From: Streptomyces diastaticus subsp. diastaticus
Lineage (GTDB): Bacteria > Actinomycetota > Actinomycetes > Streptomycetales > Streptomycetaceae
Length of the DNA: 64,000 bases
Direction of reading: 5' to 3'
Assembly: GCF_011170125.1 (NCBI RefSeq)
Contig: NZ_BLLN01000005.1
Location: forward strand, 1,612,001-1,676,000
Part shown: positions 7,935 through 17,888 of the stretch, piece after piece
Layout: every line of letters starts with the position of its first letter
How positions within the stretch are numbered: position 1 is the stretch's first letter
Position numbers and translations under genes: made by a program
The notes under the pieces: model-generated
The model's input: the letters and a program-made list of their open reading frames with translations, nothing else
Database searches by the model: none
Told to the model about the DNA's origin: nothing

Positions 7935-7968
7935 CCGCAGGTCGCCCGCCCCGTACGGGGCGGGCGAC
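7935..7968 (-). repeat. Dispersed element copy B merged with a perfect 28-bp palindrome
   Basis: CCGCAGGTCGCCCGCCCCGT begins the element and continues as ACGGGGCGGGCGAC. Bases 7941-7968 form a perfect 28-bp palindrome (two 14-nt arms). It lies 33 bp downstream of the ispG stop on the transcribed strand, so it can act as the ispG terminator. Confidence 0.75.
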
Positions 7969-8000
7969 GGGGCACAGCGGCGCCGTGAGCGCGGCGGAGG

Positions 8001-9155
8001 TCAGCTGACGGAGACCGAGGGCTCGCCGGAGGCGATGCCGTCCTTCTCCATCTGCTCGGCGATCTTCATCGCCTCGTCGATGAGGGTCTCCACGATCTTC
8101 GACTCCGGCACGGTCTTGATGACCTCGCCCTTGACGAAGATCTGGCCCTTGCCGTTTCCGGAGGCGACACCGAGGTCCGCCTCGCGTGCCTCGCCGGGAC
8201 CGTTGACGACACAGCCCATCACGGCGACGCGGAGCGGAACCTCCATACCTTCCAGGCCGGCGGTGACCTCCTCGGCGAGCTTGTAGACGTCGACCTGGGC
8301 GCGCCCGCACGACGGGCAGGAGACGATCTCCAGGCGGCGGGGCCTGAGGTTGAGCGACTCCAGGATCTGGAGGCCGACCTTGACCTCCTCCGCCGGAGGC
8401 GCCGAGAGCGAGACCCGGATCGTGTCACCGATGCCCTCGCTGAGCAGCGCGCCGAAGGCCACCGCCGACTTGATGGTGCCCTGGAAGGCCGGGCCCGCCT
8501 CGGTGACCCCCAGGTGCAGGGGGTAGTCACTGGCGGCGGCGAGCTGCCGGTAGGCGTTGACCATGACCACGGGGTCGTTGTGCTTCACCGAGATCTTGAT
8601 GTCGTGGAAGCCGTGCTCCTCGAAGAGCGACGCCTCCCACAGGGCCGACTCGACCAGCGCCTCGGGCGTGGCCTTGCCGTACTTCTGGAGCAGGCGCTTG
8701 TCGAGGGAGCCCGCGTTGACACCGATGCGGATGGGCGTACGGGTCTCGTTGGCCGCCTTGGCGATCTCGCGGACCTTGTCGTCGAACTGCTTGATGTTGC
8801 CCGGGTTGACGCGGACCGCGGCGCAGCCCGCGTCGATCGCGGCGAAGACGTACTTCGGCTGGAAGTGGATGTCGGCGATGACCGGGATCTGCGACTTCTT
8901 CGCGATCACGGAGAGCGCGTCGGCGTCGTCCTGCGTCGGGCAGGCGACCCGGACGATCTGGCAGCCGGAGGCGGTCAGCTCGGCGATCTGCTGGAGCGTC
9001 GCCCCGATGTCGGAGGTGCGGGTGGTCGTCATGGACTGGACCGAAACCGGTGCGTCCCCACCGACCGCCACCGACCCGACCTGGATCTGCCGACTCTTCC
9101 TGCGTTCGGCGAGCAGGGTCGGAACGGACGGCATTCCCAGTGAAATCGCAGTCAT
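8001..9155 (-). CDS. ispG: 4-hydroxy-3-methylbut-2-enyl diphosphate synthase
   Basis: A 384-residue iron-sulfur enzyme of the MEP isoprenoid pathway (GcpE), converting MEcPP to HMBPP. The N-terminal TIM-barrel signature [20 protein letters not shown] and VNPGNI are present. The 4Fe-4S ligands are in SCPSCGR (two Cys) and [10 protein letters not shown] (one Cys), followed by the usual glutamate. The length is normal for bacterial IspG. The ATG at 9155 matches the start typical of Streptomyces homologues, although the upstream ribosome binding site is weak. It is followed at close range by rseP and dxr upstream in the same direction, a common actinobacterial grouping that here includes two MEP-pathway genes. 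Confidence 0.97.
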   Translation of the reverse strand: MTAISLGMPSVPTLLAERRKSRQIQVGSVAVGGDAPVSVQSMTTTRTSDIGATLQQIAELTASGCQIVRVACPTQDDADALSVIAKKSQIPVIADIHFQPKYVFAAIDAGCAAVRVNPGNIKQFDDKVREIAKAANETRTPIRIGVNAGSLDKRLLQKYGKATPEALVESALWEASLFEEHGFHDIKISVKHNDPVVMVNAYRQLAAASDYPLHLGVTEAGPAFQGTIKSAVAFGALLSEGIGDTIRVSLSAPPAEEVKVGLQILESLNLRPRRLEIVSCPSCGRAQVDVYKLAEEVTAGLEGMEVPLRVAVMGCVVNGPGEAREADLGVASGNGKGQIFVKGEVIKTVPESKIVETLIDEAMKIAEQMEKDGIASGEPSVSVS

Positions 9156-9520
9156 CTGCTGTGCAACCCCAAGATGTGGATCGTGGTCCCGAGATCGGCG
9201 GGCTCCGACGACCGAGATTACGGCACTGTCGCGGCCCCCGGCACATCCGTCCCCTGCCGTGCCCCGGCGTGCCGGGCCCTGGGTGACCACCGGAACGCCT
9301 GTGACCACACGGTACGGGCGAGGTGGCCGGGTCCGGCCCGGTCACCCGGTCGGCCGTTCGACAGTTCGGCCACAGATTCGGGACGCCGAGGTGAACGGCC
9401 CGCCGGAAGCAGGATGCCGCCCGCCCCCGGCCGGCCCGTGAGAGCCGTCCCCCGAAACGCGAGAACCCCGGCCGGGCGTGTACGCGAGGCACACGTCCGG
9501 CCGGGGAACGACGGGGCCGG
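9156..9520. other. 365-bp intergenic region upstream of ispG
   Basis: No gene seen. It contains the rseP terminator at 9466-9506 and GC-rich short inverted repeats around 9320-9370. It presumably holds the ispG promoter, but no clear -10/-35 pair was recognised. Confidence 0.5.
9466..9506 (-). terminator. Stem-loop terminator after rseP
   Basis: Sixteen-nt arms, CCCCGGCCGGGCGTGT and ACACGTCCGGCCGGGG, pair with a single G-U position around a 9-nt loop, 15 bp downstream of the rseP stop. Confidence 0.7.
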
Positions 9521-10822
9521 TCAGGTGATGCGTACCGGGTTCACCAGGTCGGCGACGAGGACGAGCAGGGTGAAGCAGACGAACAGCCCGGCCACCACGT
9601 AGGCGACGGGCATCAGCTTCGCCACGTCGAAGGGCCCCGGGTCCGGTCGGCGCAGGACGCGGGCGCCTCGGCGGCGTACCGATTCCCAGAGGGCACCGGC
9701 GATGTGGCCGCCGTCCAGCGGAAGCAGCGGCAGCATGTTGAAGAGGAAGAGCGACAGGTTGAATCCGGCCAGGAGGAACAGCATCATCGCGATCTGGTTC
9801 TGCGCCGGTACGTCGAGGTTCATCACCTCGCCGCCGATGCGCGCCGCGCCGACCACGCCGACGGGTGAGTCGTCCGCGCGCTCCCCTCCGTCGAACGCGG
9901 CGTCCCACAGCGCCGGGACCTTGGAGGGCAGGGCGATGATCGACTCGACGCCGTTCTCCAGCATGTCGCCCATGCGGCCGACCGAGTCCACGAAGCCGAG
10001 CGGCTGGATCTCGGTCTGCGCGGCGAATCCGAGGTAGCCCGCACGGACCCACTGGTCGCTGACCACCTCGCCGTCGGCGTCCTTCTTGGCGACGCGGTTC
10101 TCGATCAGGGTGGCCTGGAGCTGCGTCCGCTCGCCGTCCCGCTCGACAGTGAGAGTGGCGGGCCCGATCGTCTGGCGGATGCGTTCGGAGAGCGTCGCCC
10201 AGTCGTCCACGGGGGTGCCGTTGAAGGCGACGATCTTGTCGCCCTCCTGGAGCCCGGCCGCCTGGGCGGGTGAGACAGGGTCGCTTTGGCGGCAGGTGTC
10301 GCGCTTCTCGCTCTGCGCGATGACGCACTGCTGGACGCCGCCGACCGTGGTGGTCTGGGTGGCGAAGCCGAAGCTCATCGACACGCCGAGGAAGATCGCC
10401 ACGGCCAGGATCAGGTTCATGAAGGGCCCGGCGAACATCACGATCACGCGCTTCCACGGCTTGCGCGTGTAGAAGAGCCGCGTCTCGTCGCCGGGCTGCA
10501 GCTCCTCGAACGCCGCCGACCGCGCGTCCTCGATCATGCCGCGGAACGGTGAGGTCGACCGGGCCTCGATCCGCCCGTCCGGCCCCGGTGGGAACATGCC
10601 GATCATCCGGATGTAGCCACCCAACGGGATGGCCTTGACGCCGTACTCGGTCTCCCCCTTGCGGCGGGAGAAGAGCGTCGGCCCGAAACCGACCATGTAC
10701 TGCGGCACCCGGATACCGAAGAGCTTCGCCGTCGACAGGTGCCCCAGCTCGTGCCACGCGATGGAGAACAACAGGCCGAACGCGAAGACAGCGATGCCGA
10801 GGACCGTCAACAAGATCGTCAT
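9521..10822 (-). CDS. rseP: Site-2 intramembrane zinc metalloprotease (RseP/S2P family)
   Basis: A 433-residue membrane protease. The zinc motif HELGH is at residues 24-28 inside the first membrane segment. The second catalytic motif, [12 protein letters not shown], lies in the C-terminal membrane region. A PDZ domain occupies the middle (around [20 protein letters not shown]). Such proteases cleave membrane anti-sigma factors and other single-pass proteins. The ATG at 10822 overlaps the dxr stop by 4 nt, so it is translationally coupled to dxr. Its place between dxr and ispG is typical of actinobacteria. The native substrate here is not evident. A terminator follows. Confidence 0.93.
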   Translation of the reverse strand: MTILLTVLGIAVFAFGLLFSIAWHELGHLSTAKLFGIRVPQYMVGFGPTLFSRRKGETEYGVKAIPLGGYIRMIGMFPPGPDGRIEARSTSPFRGMIEDARSAAFEELQPGDETRLFYTRKPWKRVIVMFAGPFMNLILAVAIFLGVSMSFGFATQTTTVGGVQQCVIAQSEKRDTCRQSDPVSPAQAAGLQEGDKIVAFNGTPVDDWATLSERIRQTIGPATLTVERDGERTQLQATLIENRVAKKDADGEVVSDQWVRAGYLGFAAQTEIQPLGFVDSVGRMGDMLENGVESIIALPSKVPALWDAAFDGGERADDSPVGVVGAARIGGEVMNLDVPAQNQIAMMLFLLAGFNLSLFLFNMLPLLPLDGGHIAGALWESVRRRGARVLRRPDPGPFDVAKLMPVAYVVAGLFVCFTLLVLVADLVNPVRIT

Positions 10823-12078
10823 GCGCGAGCCTCCGCTGCGAGTTCCCGGGCCCGGGCGCGTGCCCAGGTCTCCGCTTCCAGGACGTCCGGGACCGTGAGG
10901 GAGGTTCCCGTTCCGGGAACGCCGTGCTCGGTCACCACCCGGGTGACGGTATCCATGATCGCGTTGAACGGCAGCCGGTCGGCGAGAAACGCCTCGACGC
11001 ACTCCTCGTTGGCGGCGTTGAACACGGCCGGGGCCGTCCCGCCGAGGGTTCCGACGTGGCGGGCGAGTCCGACCGACGGGAACGCCTCGGTGTCGAGCGG
11101 GCAGAACTCCCACGACGAGGCCTTCGTCCAGTCGAAGGCCGGCGCGGCGTCCGGCACCCGCTCCGGCCAGCCCAGGCCGACCGCGATGGGGCCCCGCATG
11201 TCGGGCGGCGTGGCCTGCGCGATGGTCGACCCGTCGCTGAACTCCACCATCGAGTGAACGTACGACTGCGGGTGGACGACGACCTCGATCTGATCGAACG
11301 GGATGTCGTACAGCAGGTGGGCCTCGATGACCTCCAGGCCCTTGTTGACGAGGGTCGCGGAGTTGACCGTGATCACCGGGCCCATCGCCCAGGTCGGGTG
11401 GGCCAGGGCGTCCTCGCGGGTGACCTGCTCCAACTGCGCGCGGGTACGTCCGCGGAACGGGCCACCCGAGGCGGTGACGACGAGGCGTCGCACGTCGGCG
11501 CGAACGCCCGCCGCGAGCGCCTGGAAGAGCGCGGCGTGCTCCGAGTCGACGGGGATGATCTGGCCCGGCTTGGCCACCGCCTTCACCAGGGGGCCGCCGA
11601 CGATCAGCGACTCCTTGTTGGCGAGGGCGAGGGTGCGGCCCGCCTCCAGCGCGGCCAGCGTCGGGGCGAGGCCGATGGAGCCCGTGATGCCGTTGAGCAC
11701 CGTGTGGCAGGGCGACTGGGCCAGCTGGGTGGCCGCGTCGGGGCCGGCGAGGATCTCGGGAAGCGGCTCCGATGTTCCGTACCGGGCGCGCAGCGCCTCG
11801 CGCAGTCGCGGGGCCGCCTCCTCGCGGGCCACGGCCACCGCGGGGGGCCGCAGCCGGTACGCCTGGTCGGCCAGCAGGTCCACCCGGCCTCCGGCCGCGG
11901 AGAGCGCGGTCACCCGGAAGCGCTCCGGGTGACGGAGCACCAGGTCGATGGCCTGCGTACCGATCGAACCGGTGGAGCCGAGGATCACGATGTCGCGCCG
12001 CCCGGCCGCGTCGTCGAAGACGAGGTGCGGATCAGCGAGCGGGGAGGGGCGTGCCGCGGTGGCAGGACTGTCGGTCAT
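10819..12078 (-). CDS. dxr: 1-deoxy-D-xylulose 5-phosphate reductoisomerase
   Basis: A 419-residue MEP-pathway enzyme that makes MEP from DXP with NADPH. The NADPH loop ILGSTGSIG is near residue 35. The metal and substrate regions [31 protein letters not shown] and HPQSYVHS are intact, and the C-terminal domain is complete. The ATG at 12078 is preceded by a GGGG track; an in-frame ATG three codons upstream is the alternative. The residues before the dehydrogenase fold form a slightly long N-terminal extension. It heads the dxr-rseP pair. Confidence 0.97.
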   Translation of the reverse strand: MTDSPATAARPSPLADPHLVFDDAAGRRDIVILGSTGSIGTQAIDLVLRHPERFRVTALSAAGGRVDLLADQAYRLRPPAVAVAREEAAPRLREALRARYGTSEPLPEILAGPDAATQLAQSPCHTVLNGITGSIGLAPTLAALEAGRTLALANKESLIVGGPLVKAVAKPGQIIPVDSEHAALFQALAAGVRADVRRLVVTASGGPFRGRTRAQLEQVTREDALAHPTWAMGPVITVNSATLVNKGLEVIEAHLLYDIPFDQIEVVVHPQSYVHSMVEFSDGSTIAQATPPDMRGPIAVGLGWPERVPDAAPAFDWTKASSWEFCPLDTEAFPSVGLARHVGTLGGTAPAVFNAANEECVEAFLADRLPFNAIMDTVTRVVTEHGVPGTGTSLTVPDVLEAETWARARARELAAEARA

Positions 12079-12727
12079 GCGCCCCATTCTCGCGCCCCGC
12101 AGCCGATGGGTGTGCAGGGCGGTCCCGGTGCGGCGCCGGGTGGGGTGTGGGTGTTGGCCGGGACGGGTGTCGGCTGAAGGGTGAGGTGGGCGCGCCCGGG
12201 GGTGGGCGAGGTGCGGCATGAGGGCGGCGTACGTCGCGGGCGACCTGCGGTTTCCTGTGCGCCGGGGTGGTGGGGCGACGGGGCGTGCCCGCAGCGCTTC
12301 CCGGGCAGGGCGCTCCTTCCCGATGTGGCGAGCGCCCCCTCACACGGACGGCGCCGGGTGCGGTGCACGGGTCGTGCCCTCCTTCGAACTGCCCACCGCC
12401 GTGCCCGGCGCATGTGGTGATCGTTCGTGACAGAACACAGGGCCTGGGCCGCCCCGAGCCGACGTGAGGGACGTACGGCATGAGGGACGCGCATGCGGTA
12501 TGTGCGGCAGCGTGCGTCACCCGGCTCGGCGGTGCTCGTCCTGCAAGCCGGGAGGCGCTCGCCCCGCAGGCCTGGCCGTGCTCGTCCTCCCGAACTGACG
12601 TGGCGCGGACCACGTCCGCTCCGCGCGCGAGGCGCCAGGAGGGCCGTCGCCGCGCCGCACGGGGCGGCGACGGCGGGCGCCCCGGGCGTCTGTGCCTGCC
12701 CCGTACGTCGCGCGCCACCTGCGGTTC
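12079..12727. other. 649-bp gap between the ROK gene and dxr with two dispersed elements
   Basis: No gene supported on either strand. Two element copies in the same orientation (12228-12257 and 12699-12731) sit at its two ends. The sequence between them has mixed codon-position composition and no ribosome binding site that serves a frame. It must contain the dxr promoter. Confidence 0.6.
12228..12257 (+). repeat. Dispersed intergenic element, copy D
   Basis: CGTACGTCGCGGGCGACCTG then CGGTTTCCTG. The core arms GTCGC and GCGAC are retained. It is located upstream of dxr. Confidence 0.75.
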
Positions 12728-12731
12728 TCAG
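12699..12731 (+). repeat. Dispersed intergenic element, copy E, overlapping the ROK gene stop
   Basis: CCCCGTACGTCGCGCGCCAC then CTGCGGTTCTCAG. The last bases include the reverse complement of the ROK stop codon (12728-12730), so the element abuts or slightly invades the 3' end of that gene. A further partial motif GTACGTCGCG follows inside the coding end. Confidence 0.7.
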
Positions 12732-14065
12732 TACGTCGCGGGAGGCGCCGCGCCGTACCCCAGCGGGTCCGCGAGGACGCGGCGCAGGACCTGGCCCGCC
12801 GCGCCGCGCGCGGCGTCGCCGGCGGGCGAGGCGGCGCACAGGCGGCCGCTTCCGGCGCCCCAGAGGCCGGAGACGACGCGGCGTTCCAGCTCGCGTTCGG
12901 CCGCCGGGGCGAGATGCGGGGTGAGTTCGCGGTACAGGCCGCCGAGGAGCACGGTCTGCGGGTCGAGCAGGTTGACCGCTCCGGAGAGGGCGACACCGAG
13001 CATGGCGCCTGCCTGCTCGACCGCCTGCCGGGCGCGCCGCGCCTCCGGTGCTCCCGACCCGTCCGCGGCGCGGCGGCCCAGTTCGGCGATGCCGCCCTCC
13101 CGGGCGTCGAGCCCCGCCGCGCGGAGCAGGGCGTCCTGGCCCGCGTACCGTTCCAGGCAGCCCCGCGAACCACAGCGGCAGTCGGGGCCGTTCGGGTCGA
13201 CGACCAGGTGGCCGATCTCTCCCGCGAAGCCGTGCGCGCCGCGCAGCAGGTCACCGTCGAGGACGACGGCGCCGCCCACGCCGATGTCGCCGCTCAGGTA
13301 GACGAAGGACCGGGCGCCGCCCGGTGCCCCCGACCAGAGCTGGGCCAGTGCGGCGGAGTTGGCCTCGTTGTCGGAGCCGACCGGTAGTTCCGTGCCCTCG
13401 GCGCGCAGTGTCTCGGCGAACAGTTCGGCGGCGGGTACCGCGTTCCAGCCGAGGTTGGGTGCCTGGCGGACGACGCCGTCGGCGACGAGGCCCGGCAGGG
13501 CCAAGTCGACCCCGGCGGGCACCAGCCCCTCACCCGCCGCCTCGCGCAGGGCACGCCCCGTGAGCAGTGCGGCGTCGCGCAGTACGGCGCCGGGGTCGCT
13601 CCCGGCATGCCGCCCCGTCTCGATGAGGCGCAGCCGCTCCGTGCCCGCGAGGTCGACCAGGCAGACGGTGAGCGCGTCGACGTCGACGCTGACCCCCAGT
13701 CCGGCATGGCCGGTTCTGGCCATGGTCAGAGCAGTGCCGGGACGCCCCGCCTGCCCGCTGAAGGTCTTGCCCGACTCGGCGACGAACCCCGCTGCGATCA
13801 ACTGCTCCACCAGGGACGAGACCGCCGCCCTGGTCAGCCCGAGCCGCTCGGCCACGGCAGCGCGGGTGATCTCCGCCTCGTCGTGCACGGCCAGGGCCAC
13901 CCGGCTCAGGTTGATCCGGCGCACGCCGGCGGCCTCGGTACGGCCCGGCCGCCGCTCCGGCGCCGTCCCGCGCCCCGCCGCGCTCTCGCCACGGGCTGTA
14001 CCGGGCACACCCGGTGCGGGGCTGTGGGGCCCCGTGCGGCGGGCCGGAGACTGATTCTGGGTCAT
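12728..14065 (-). CDS. ROK family transcriptional regulator
   Basis: A 445-residue protein with an N-terminal winged helix-turn-helix (about residues 50-110; RAAVAERLGLTRAAVSSLVEQLIAAG) and a C-terminal ROK sugar-kinase fold. The ROK zinc motif C-x-C-G-x2-G-C is intact at Cys296, Cys298 and Cys303, followed by LERYAGQ. The nucleotide-binding loop LSGDIGVGGAVVLDG is present. ROK regulators usually respond to sugars; the target operon is not evident because the neighbours are an aldehyde dehydrogenase and dxr. The first 45 residues are an unconserved Pro/Arg-rich tail. A TAGGCT hexamer ends 10 nt before the ATG, so the transcript may have a very short leader. The stop lies in a dispersed repeat. 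Confidence 0.9.
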   Translation of the reverse strand: MTQNQSPARRTGPHSPAPGVPGTARGESAAGRGTAPERRPGRTEAAGVRRINLSRVALAVHDEAEITRAAVAERLGLTRAAVSSLVEQLIAAGFVAESGKTFSGQAGRPGTALTMARTGHAGLGVSVDVDALTVCLVDLAGTERLRLIETGRHAGSDPGAVLRDAALLTGRALREAAGEGLVPAGVDLALPGLVADGVVRQAPNLGWNAVPAAELFAETLRAEGTELPVGSDNEANSAALAQLWSGAPGGARSFVYLSGDIGVGGAVVLDGDLLRGAHGFAGEIGHLVVDPNGPDCRCGSRGCLERYAGQDALLRAAGLDAREGGIAELGRRAADGSGAPEARRARQAVEQAGAMLGVALSGAVNLLDPQTVLLGGLYRELTPHLAPAAERELERRVVSGLWGAGSGRLCAASPAGDAARGAAGQVLRRVLADPLGYGAAPPATY

Positions 14066-14111
14066 GGTGTCCGGCAGCCTACGGGGACCGCCAAGGGCGT
14101 GGCAGAGCGCG

Positions 14112-14173
14112 CGGGCCCGCACGGCCCGTCTTGGCTCCCGGCGCTCCGCCGCTCCGAACGCCGTGCGGGCCCG
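14112..14173 (-). terminator. Stem-loop after the aldehyde dehydrogenase gene
   Basis: Perfect 14-nt arms CGGGCCCGCACGGC and GCCGTGCGGGCCCG are separated by 34 nt. A shorter GGACGC...GCGTCC hairpin follows nearer the stop. It lies between the aldehyde dehydrogenase and ROK genes. Confidence 0.6.
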
Positions 14174-14216
14174 GACGCGTCGCGGCGTCCGGCCCCGCAC
14201 GGGGCGGCCGAGCTGC

Positions 14217-15662
14217 TCAGAGGTCGAGGCCGGTGAGGACCATGACCCGCTCGTAGGTGTAGTCGTCCATGGCGTACGCGACGCCTTCCCGGCCGACACC
14301 GGACTCCTTGACACCGCCGTACGGCATCTGGTCGGCACGGTAGGACGGCACGTCACCGATGACGACGCCGCCGACCTCGAGAGCCCGGTGGGCGCGGAAG
14401 GCCGCCTGGAGGTCGTGGGTGAAGACGCCGGCCTGGAGACCGTACTTGGAGTCGTTGACGGCGGCGAAGGCCTCCTCCTCGCTGTCGGCGCGCTGCACCG
14501 ACAGCACGGGGCCGAACGCCTCCTCGCAGGAGAGCGTGGCATCGTCCGGCGGGTCGGCGAGGACCGTCGGGGCGTATGTGGCCCCGTCGCGCGTACCGCC
14601 GGTGAGCAGCGCCGCGCCGCCCTTCACCGCCTCGTCCACCCACTGTTCGAGGCGCTGCGCCGCGGCCTCGCTCACCAGCGGGCCGACGTCGGTGGCCGGG
14701 TCGGACGGATCACCGGTGACCTGGTTCTCCACCGCGGCGACGATCTTCGGGACGAGGCGCTCGTACAGCGAGGCGTCGGCGATGACGCGCTGCACGGAGA
14801 TGCACGACTGGCCGCCCTGGTAGTTGGCGAAGGTGGCGATGCGCGAGGCCGCCCAGTCGAGGTCGGCGTCGGAGGCGTAGTCGCCGAGGACGACCGCCGC
14901 GCCGTTGCCACCCAGTTCGAGGGTGCAGTGCTTGCGCGGCACGGATTCGAGGATCGAGAAGCCGACCGGGCCGGAACCGGTGAAGGAGATCACCGGCAGC
15001 CGCTCGTCCTGGACGAGGGCGGGCATCCGGTCGTTCGGCACGGTGAGCACGGACCAGGAGCCGACGGGCAGGTCGGTCTCCGCCAGCAGCTCACCGAGGA
15101 GCAGCGAGGAGAGCGGCGTGGCGGGAGCGGGCTTGAGGATGATCGGCGCCCCCACCGCGATGGCGGGGGCCACCTTGTGCGCGCTCAGGTTCAGCGGGAA
15201 GTTGAACGGCGCGATGCCCAGCACGACGCCCCGGGGGAAGCGGCGGGTCAGCGCGAGGCGCCCCGTGCCGCCCGCGTCGGTGTCGAGGCGCTGGGCCTCA
15301 CCGCCGTTGAACCGGCGGGCCTCCTCGGTGGCGAAGCGGAAGACGGAGACGGCGCGGCCGACCTCGCCCCGCGCCCACTTGATGGGCTTGCCGTTCTCCG
15401 CGGAGATCAGCTGCGCGATCTCCTCCGTCCGCTCCACGAGGCGGCGGGCGACGTGGTCGAGCGCGGCCGCGCGCACGTGGGCCGGAGTGGCGGCGAACTC
15501 CTCGCGGACCGCGTGGGCGGCGGCGACCGCCTCCTCGACCTGGTGCTCGGCCGGCACGGAGACCGTGCCCACGAGCCGGCCGTCCCAGGGATTGGTCACG
15601 TCGAAGGTGGTGTCGCCGGCGGCCTGGCGGCCGGCGAGCCAGAAGGCGTGAGGGGAAGTCAT
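14217..15662 (-). CDS. NAD(P)-dependent aldehyde dehydrogenase, possibly succinate-semialdehyde type
   Basis: A 481-residue aldehyde dehydrogenase. The Rossmann segment FNFPLNLSAHKVAPAIAVGAPIILKPAPATP, the FTGSGPVG loop, the catalytic Glu in LELGGNGAAVVLGD and the nucleophilic Cys in YQGGQSCISVQRV are all intact. The GQSC context differs from the two aminobutyraldehyde-type enzymes elsewhere in this window. It follows a PucR-family regulator gene in the same direction and lies 5 kb from gabT, so oxidation of succinate semialdehyde from GABA is a reasonable role. Other aldehydes cannot be excluded. Confidence 0.85.
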   Translation of the reverse strand: MTSPHAFWLAGRQAAGDTTFDVTNPWDGRLVGTVSVPAEHQVEEAVAAAHAVREEFAATPAHVRAAALDHVARRLVERTEEIAQLISAENGKPIKWARGEVGRAVSVFRFATEEARRFNGGEAQRLDTDAGGTGRLALTRRFPRGVVLGIAPFNFPLNLSAHKVAPAIAVGAPIILKPAPATPLSSLLLGELLAETDLPVGSWSVLTVPNDRMPALVQDERLPVISFTGSGPVGFSILESVPRKHCTLELGGNGAAVVLGDYASDADLDWAASRIATFANYQGGQSCISVQRVIADASLYERLVPKIVAAVENQVTGDPSDPATDVGPLVSEAAAQRLEQWVDEAVKGGAALLTGGTRDGATYAPTVLADPPDDATLSCEEAFGPVLSVQRADSEEEAFAAVNDSKYGLQAGVFTHDLQAAFRAHRALEVGGVVIGDVPSYRADQMPYGGVKESGVGREGVAYAMDDYTYERVMVLTGLDL

Positions 15663-16000
15663 CAGATTTCCGGCCCTTCCGCAGTCGGTGGGTGGTCCAG
15701 GGCCGTTCCGGTGGCCGGCCGGTGCGGTACGCGGCACAGCCCCGCAGCGTCGCCGCCGCGCACCGGTAACGGTGTCTGAGCCCACCGTAGGGGCGCCAGT
15801 GCGCAGCGTCGTTTGTCCGGGGCGGATGAGTCGTGGGCGGCGCCACTCCGGATTGGCAGCTCGGTCCGGTCCGGAGGGGCGCGCGGCAGCGGTGAGGTCA
15901 GGGACGGGACGCGGCGTCTCGACGCCCGCCCCGGCGTGAGGGCGGCGGGTACGCGGCGGACCGCCGTACGCCGCGCGCAGCGCCTGCGGGGCGGTCACCG
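15663..16000. other. 338-bp region upstream of the aldehyde dehydrogenase gene
   Basis: No gene seen. On the minus strand a TACGGT hexamer near 15786-15791 could be a -10 box for the aldehyde dehydrogenase. Several short GC-rich inverted repeats lie near 15925-15990, just after the PucR gene stop, and may terminate that transcript. Confidence 0.4.
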
Positions 16001-17683
16001 TCACTCCGTGCCGGTGGTGGCCTTCAGCGCGAGCCACAGCTCCATGCGGACATCCGGGTCGTCCAGCGAACGTCCGAGGATCTCCTCCACCCGGCGCATG
16101 CGGTACCTCAGCGTGTGCCGGTGCACGCCCAGCTCGGCTGCGGCGGCGTCCCACTGGCCGTGGCGGGAGAGCCAGGCGCGCAGCGAGGCGACGAGGTCGC
16201 CGCGGCCCGTCGCGTCGTGTTCGCGCAGGGCCCTCAGAAGGCCGTCGGCGAAGGCGCGCACCGCGTCGTCGGCGAGCAGTTGCACCACCGAGCCGGTCGC
16301 CACCTCCTCGTGCTCCACCAGGGCGCGGCCACGGCGGCGGGCCACGGACAGCGCCTGCTCCGCCTGCCGGTAGGCGGTGGCCGCCGCGATCGGGCCGGCC
16401 GGGGCCGAGAGCCCCATGACCGGTTCGTCGGTCCCCCCGGCAAGCGCCTGCTCAGTGGCGCGCGCCCGGTCCAGGGCCGCCGCGTACCCGACGCAGGCGT
16501 CCGCGGCCGCCCCGCCGTCGGTCGTCAGCAGGACGAGCCGCTCCCCGTCCGGGACGGCGAGCACCGCCTCACCTGCACGGGCGGCCGCGGCCTCCACGTG
16601 TTCGGCGAGCGCGGCGAGCGGCCCTGCCGGGGGTTCACCGGGCCGTACCAACGCCGCGCCGTACGGGGCGCCGGTACGGGGACGGGGCGGGGACGCGCCG
16701 TGGGGCACGGTGCGCCCGTCGGCGTGGGCGCGGGCGGCGGTGGCGGAAGCGGCCTCCACGAGGATGAGCCGGTACGGGGCGTCGAGGAGGTCGCCGTAGA
16801 GGCTGCCCGCGACGGTGCGGGCGTGCTCGGGCTCGCCCGCGAGGAGCATCCGGAGCACCGCCGCGCCGACGCGCTGCTCCGCCTCGTGGAGGGAACGGGA
16901 CCGCTCGGTGGTCAGGGTGAGCAGAGCAATGGCGGAGTGCACCGCGTAGCGCTCGGCCGTGCCCAGCGGCGCCTCCGTGCCGACGGCGAGCGCGGCTCGG
17001 GGGCGCCTAGACGTGCCGAGTGTGTGCAGCTCCACCCGGTCCGGGTCGCCCCCGACGACGAGGCTTGCGGGCGGCGTCCGCGCGTGCAGCCGCCGCACCT
17101 CGGGGGTGAGCCGAGCGGCGCGGCGGGCCGCCCAGTCCGGCGCTGCGGCGGCGACGGCGCCGGTGGCGTCGTAGAGCGCCGCCCAGCCGCCGACCTGCCC
17201 CGCAAGGGCCGTGAGCAGCCCCGCCGGGCCGTCGCTCAAGGCGTGCTTGGTGAGCTCCCGCTGGGCGGCGAACCCTGCCGTGACGGCCTGGTACTGCTCG
17301 GCCGAGATCGCCGCGGAGACCGCCTTGCTGATCGCCAGGAACGGGGTACGGCGCGGCACCTCCAGCAACGGCATCCCTTCCTCCTCGGCGGCGTTCACCA
17401 AGGCGTCCGGGATGGTTTCGTAATGGACGCCGACCGCGAAGCCGAGCCCCACCACACCCGCCTGGCCGAGCCGCCGCACGTATCGGCGCATCGCCTCCGG
17501 GTCCTCGGCGTCCAGCTTGAGCGCGGTGATCAGCAGCAGCTCCCCGCCCTCCATGTAAGGCACCGGGTCGGCCAGCTCGCTCGCGTGTGCCCAGCGCACC
17601 GGGGTGGCGAGGCGTTCCTCGCCCGCGTGCACCCTGAGCTTGAGAGCGGAGTGATGGACGAGGGAGGCGAGCGTGGGAGGCAT
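16001..17683 (-). CDS. PucR family transcriptional regulator
   Basis: A 560-residue regulator with the PucR layout: an N-terminal purine-catabolism-like domain (about residues 1-125, VRWAHASELADPVPYMEGGELLLITALKL), a GGDEF-like middle region, and a C-terminal PucR helix-turn-helix (LSRHGQWDAAAAELGVHRHT then LRYRMRRVEEILGR). The ATG at 17683 is preceded by AGAAGGA at good spacing. PucR proteins activate nitrogen-compound catabolism. The position directly upstream of an aldehyde dehydrogenase and near gabT suggests control of GABA or polyamine breakdown. The middle of the protein includes a low-complexity Arg/Ala/Pro stretch encoded by GTACGGGGC-rich DNA. Confidence 0.9.
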   Translation of the reverse strand: MPPTLASLVHHSALKLRVHAGEERLATPVRWAHASELADPVPYMEGGELLLITALKLDAEDPEAMRRYVRRLGQAGVVGLGFAVGVHYETIPDALVNAAEEEGMPLLEVPRRTPFLAISKAVSAAISAEQYQAVTAGFAAQRELTKHALSDGPAGLLTALAGQVGGWAALYDATGAVAAAAPDWAARRAARLTPEVRRLHARTPPASLVVGGDPDRVELHTLGTSRRPRAALAVGTEAPLGTAERYAVHSAIALLTLTTERSRSLHEAEQRVGAAVLRMLLAGEPEHARTVAGSLYGDLLDAPYRLILVEAASATAARAHADGRTVPHGASPPRPRTGAPYGAALVRPGEPPAGPLAALAEHVEAAAARAGEAVLAVPDGERLVLLTTDGGAAADACVGYAAALDRARATEQALAGGTDEPVMGLSAPAGPIAAATAYRQAEQALSVARRRGRALVEHEEVATGSVVQLLADDAVRAFADGLLRALREHDATGRGDLVASLRAWLSRHGQWDAAAAELGVHRHTLRYRMRRVEEILGRSLDDPDVRMELWLALKATTGTE

Positions 17684-17888
17684 ATGTCCTTCTGGTGACG
17701 GCGGGGCCGACGAGGGACCGGGGAGATCTTGGACGCGGCGTATGAAGCGCCACCCTCGATTCTGCCTCACCGGCACACACGATCCGCCCGGCGCGGCGAC
17801 CTCGTCACCCCACGGGACCGCCCCGCACGGGGCGTCCTGCGCCGCGGCCGTACGGGGCGTACGGAGCGCGGCACGGCGCCCCGCCGGC

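Noticed and set aside
12079..12727. Small genes in the gap between the ROK gene and dxr
   Set aside because: Several short frames exist on both strands, but none has a ribosome binding site, codon bias or a recognisable product.
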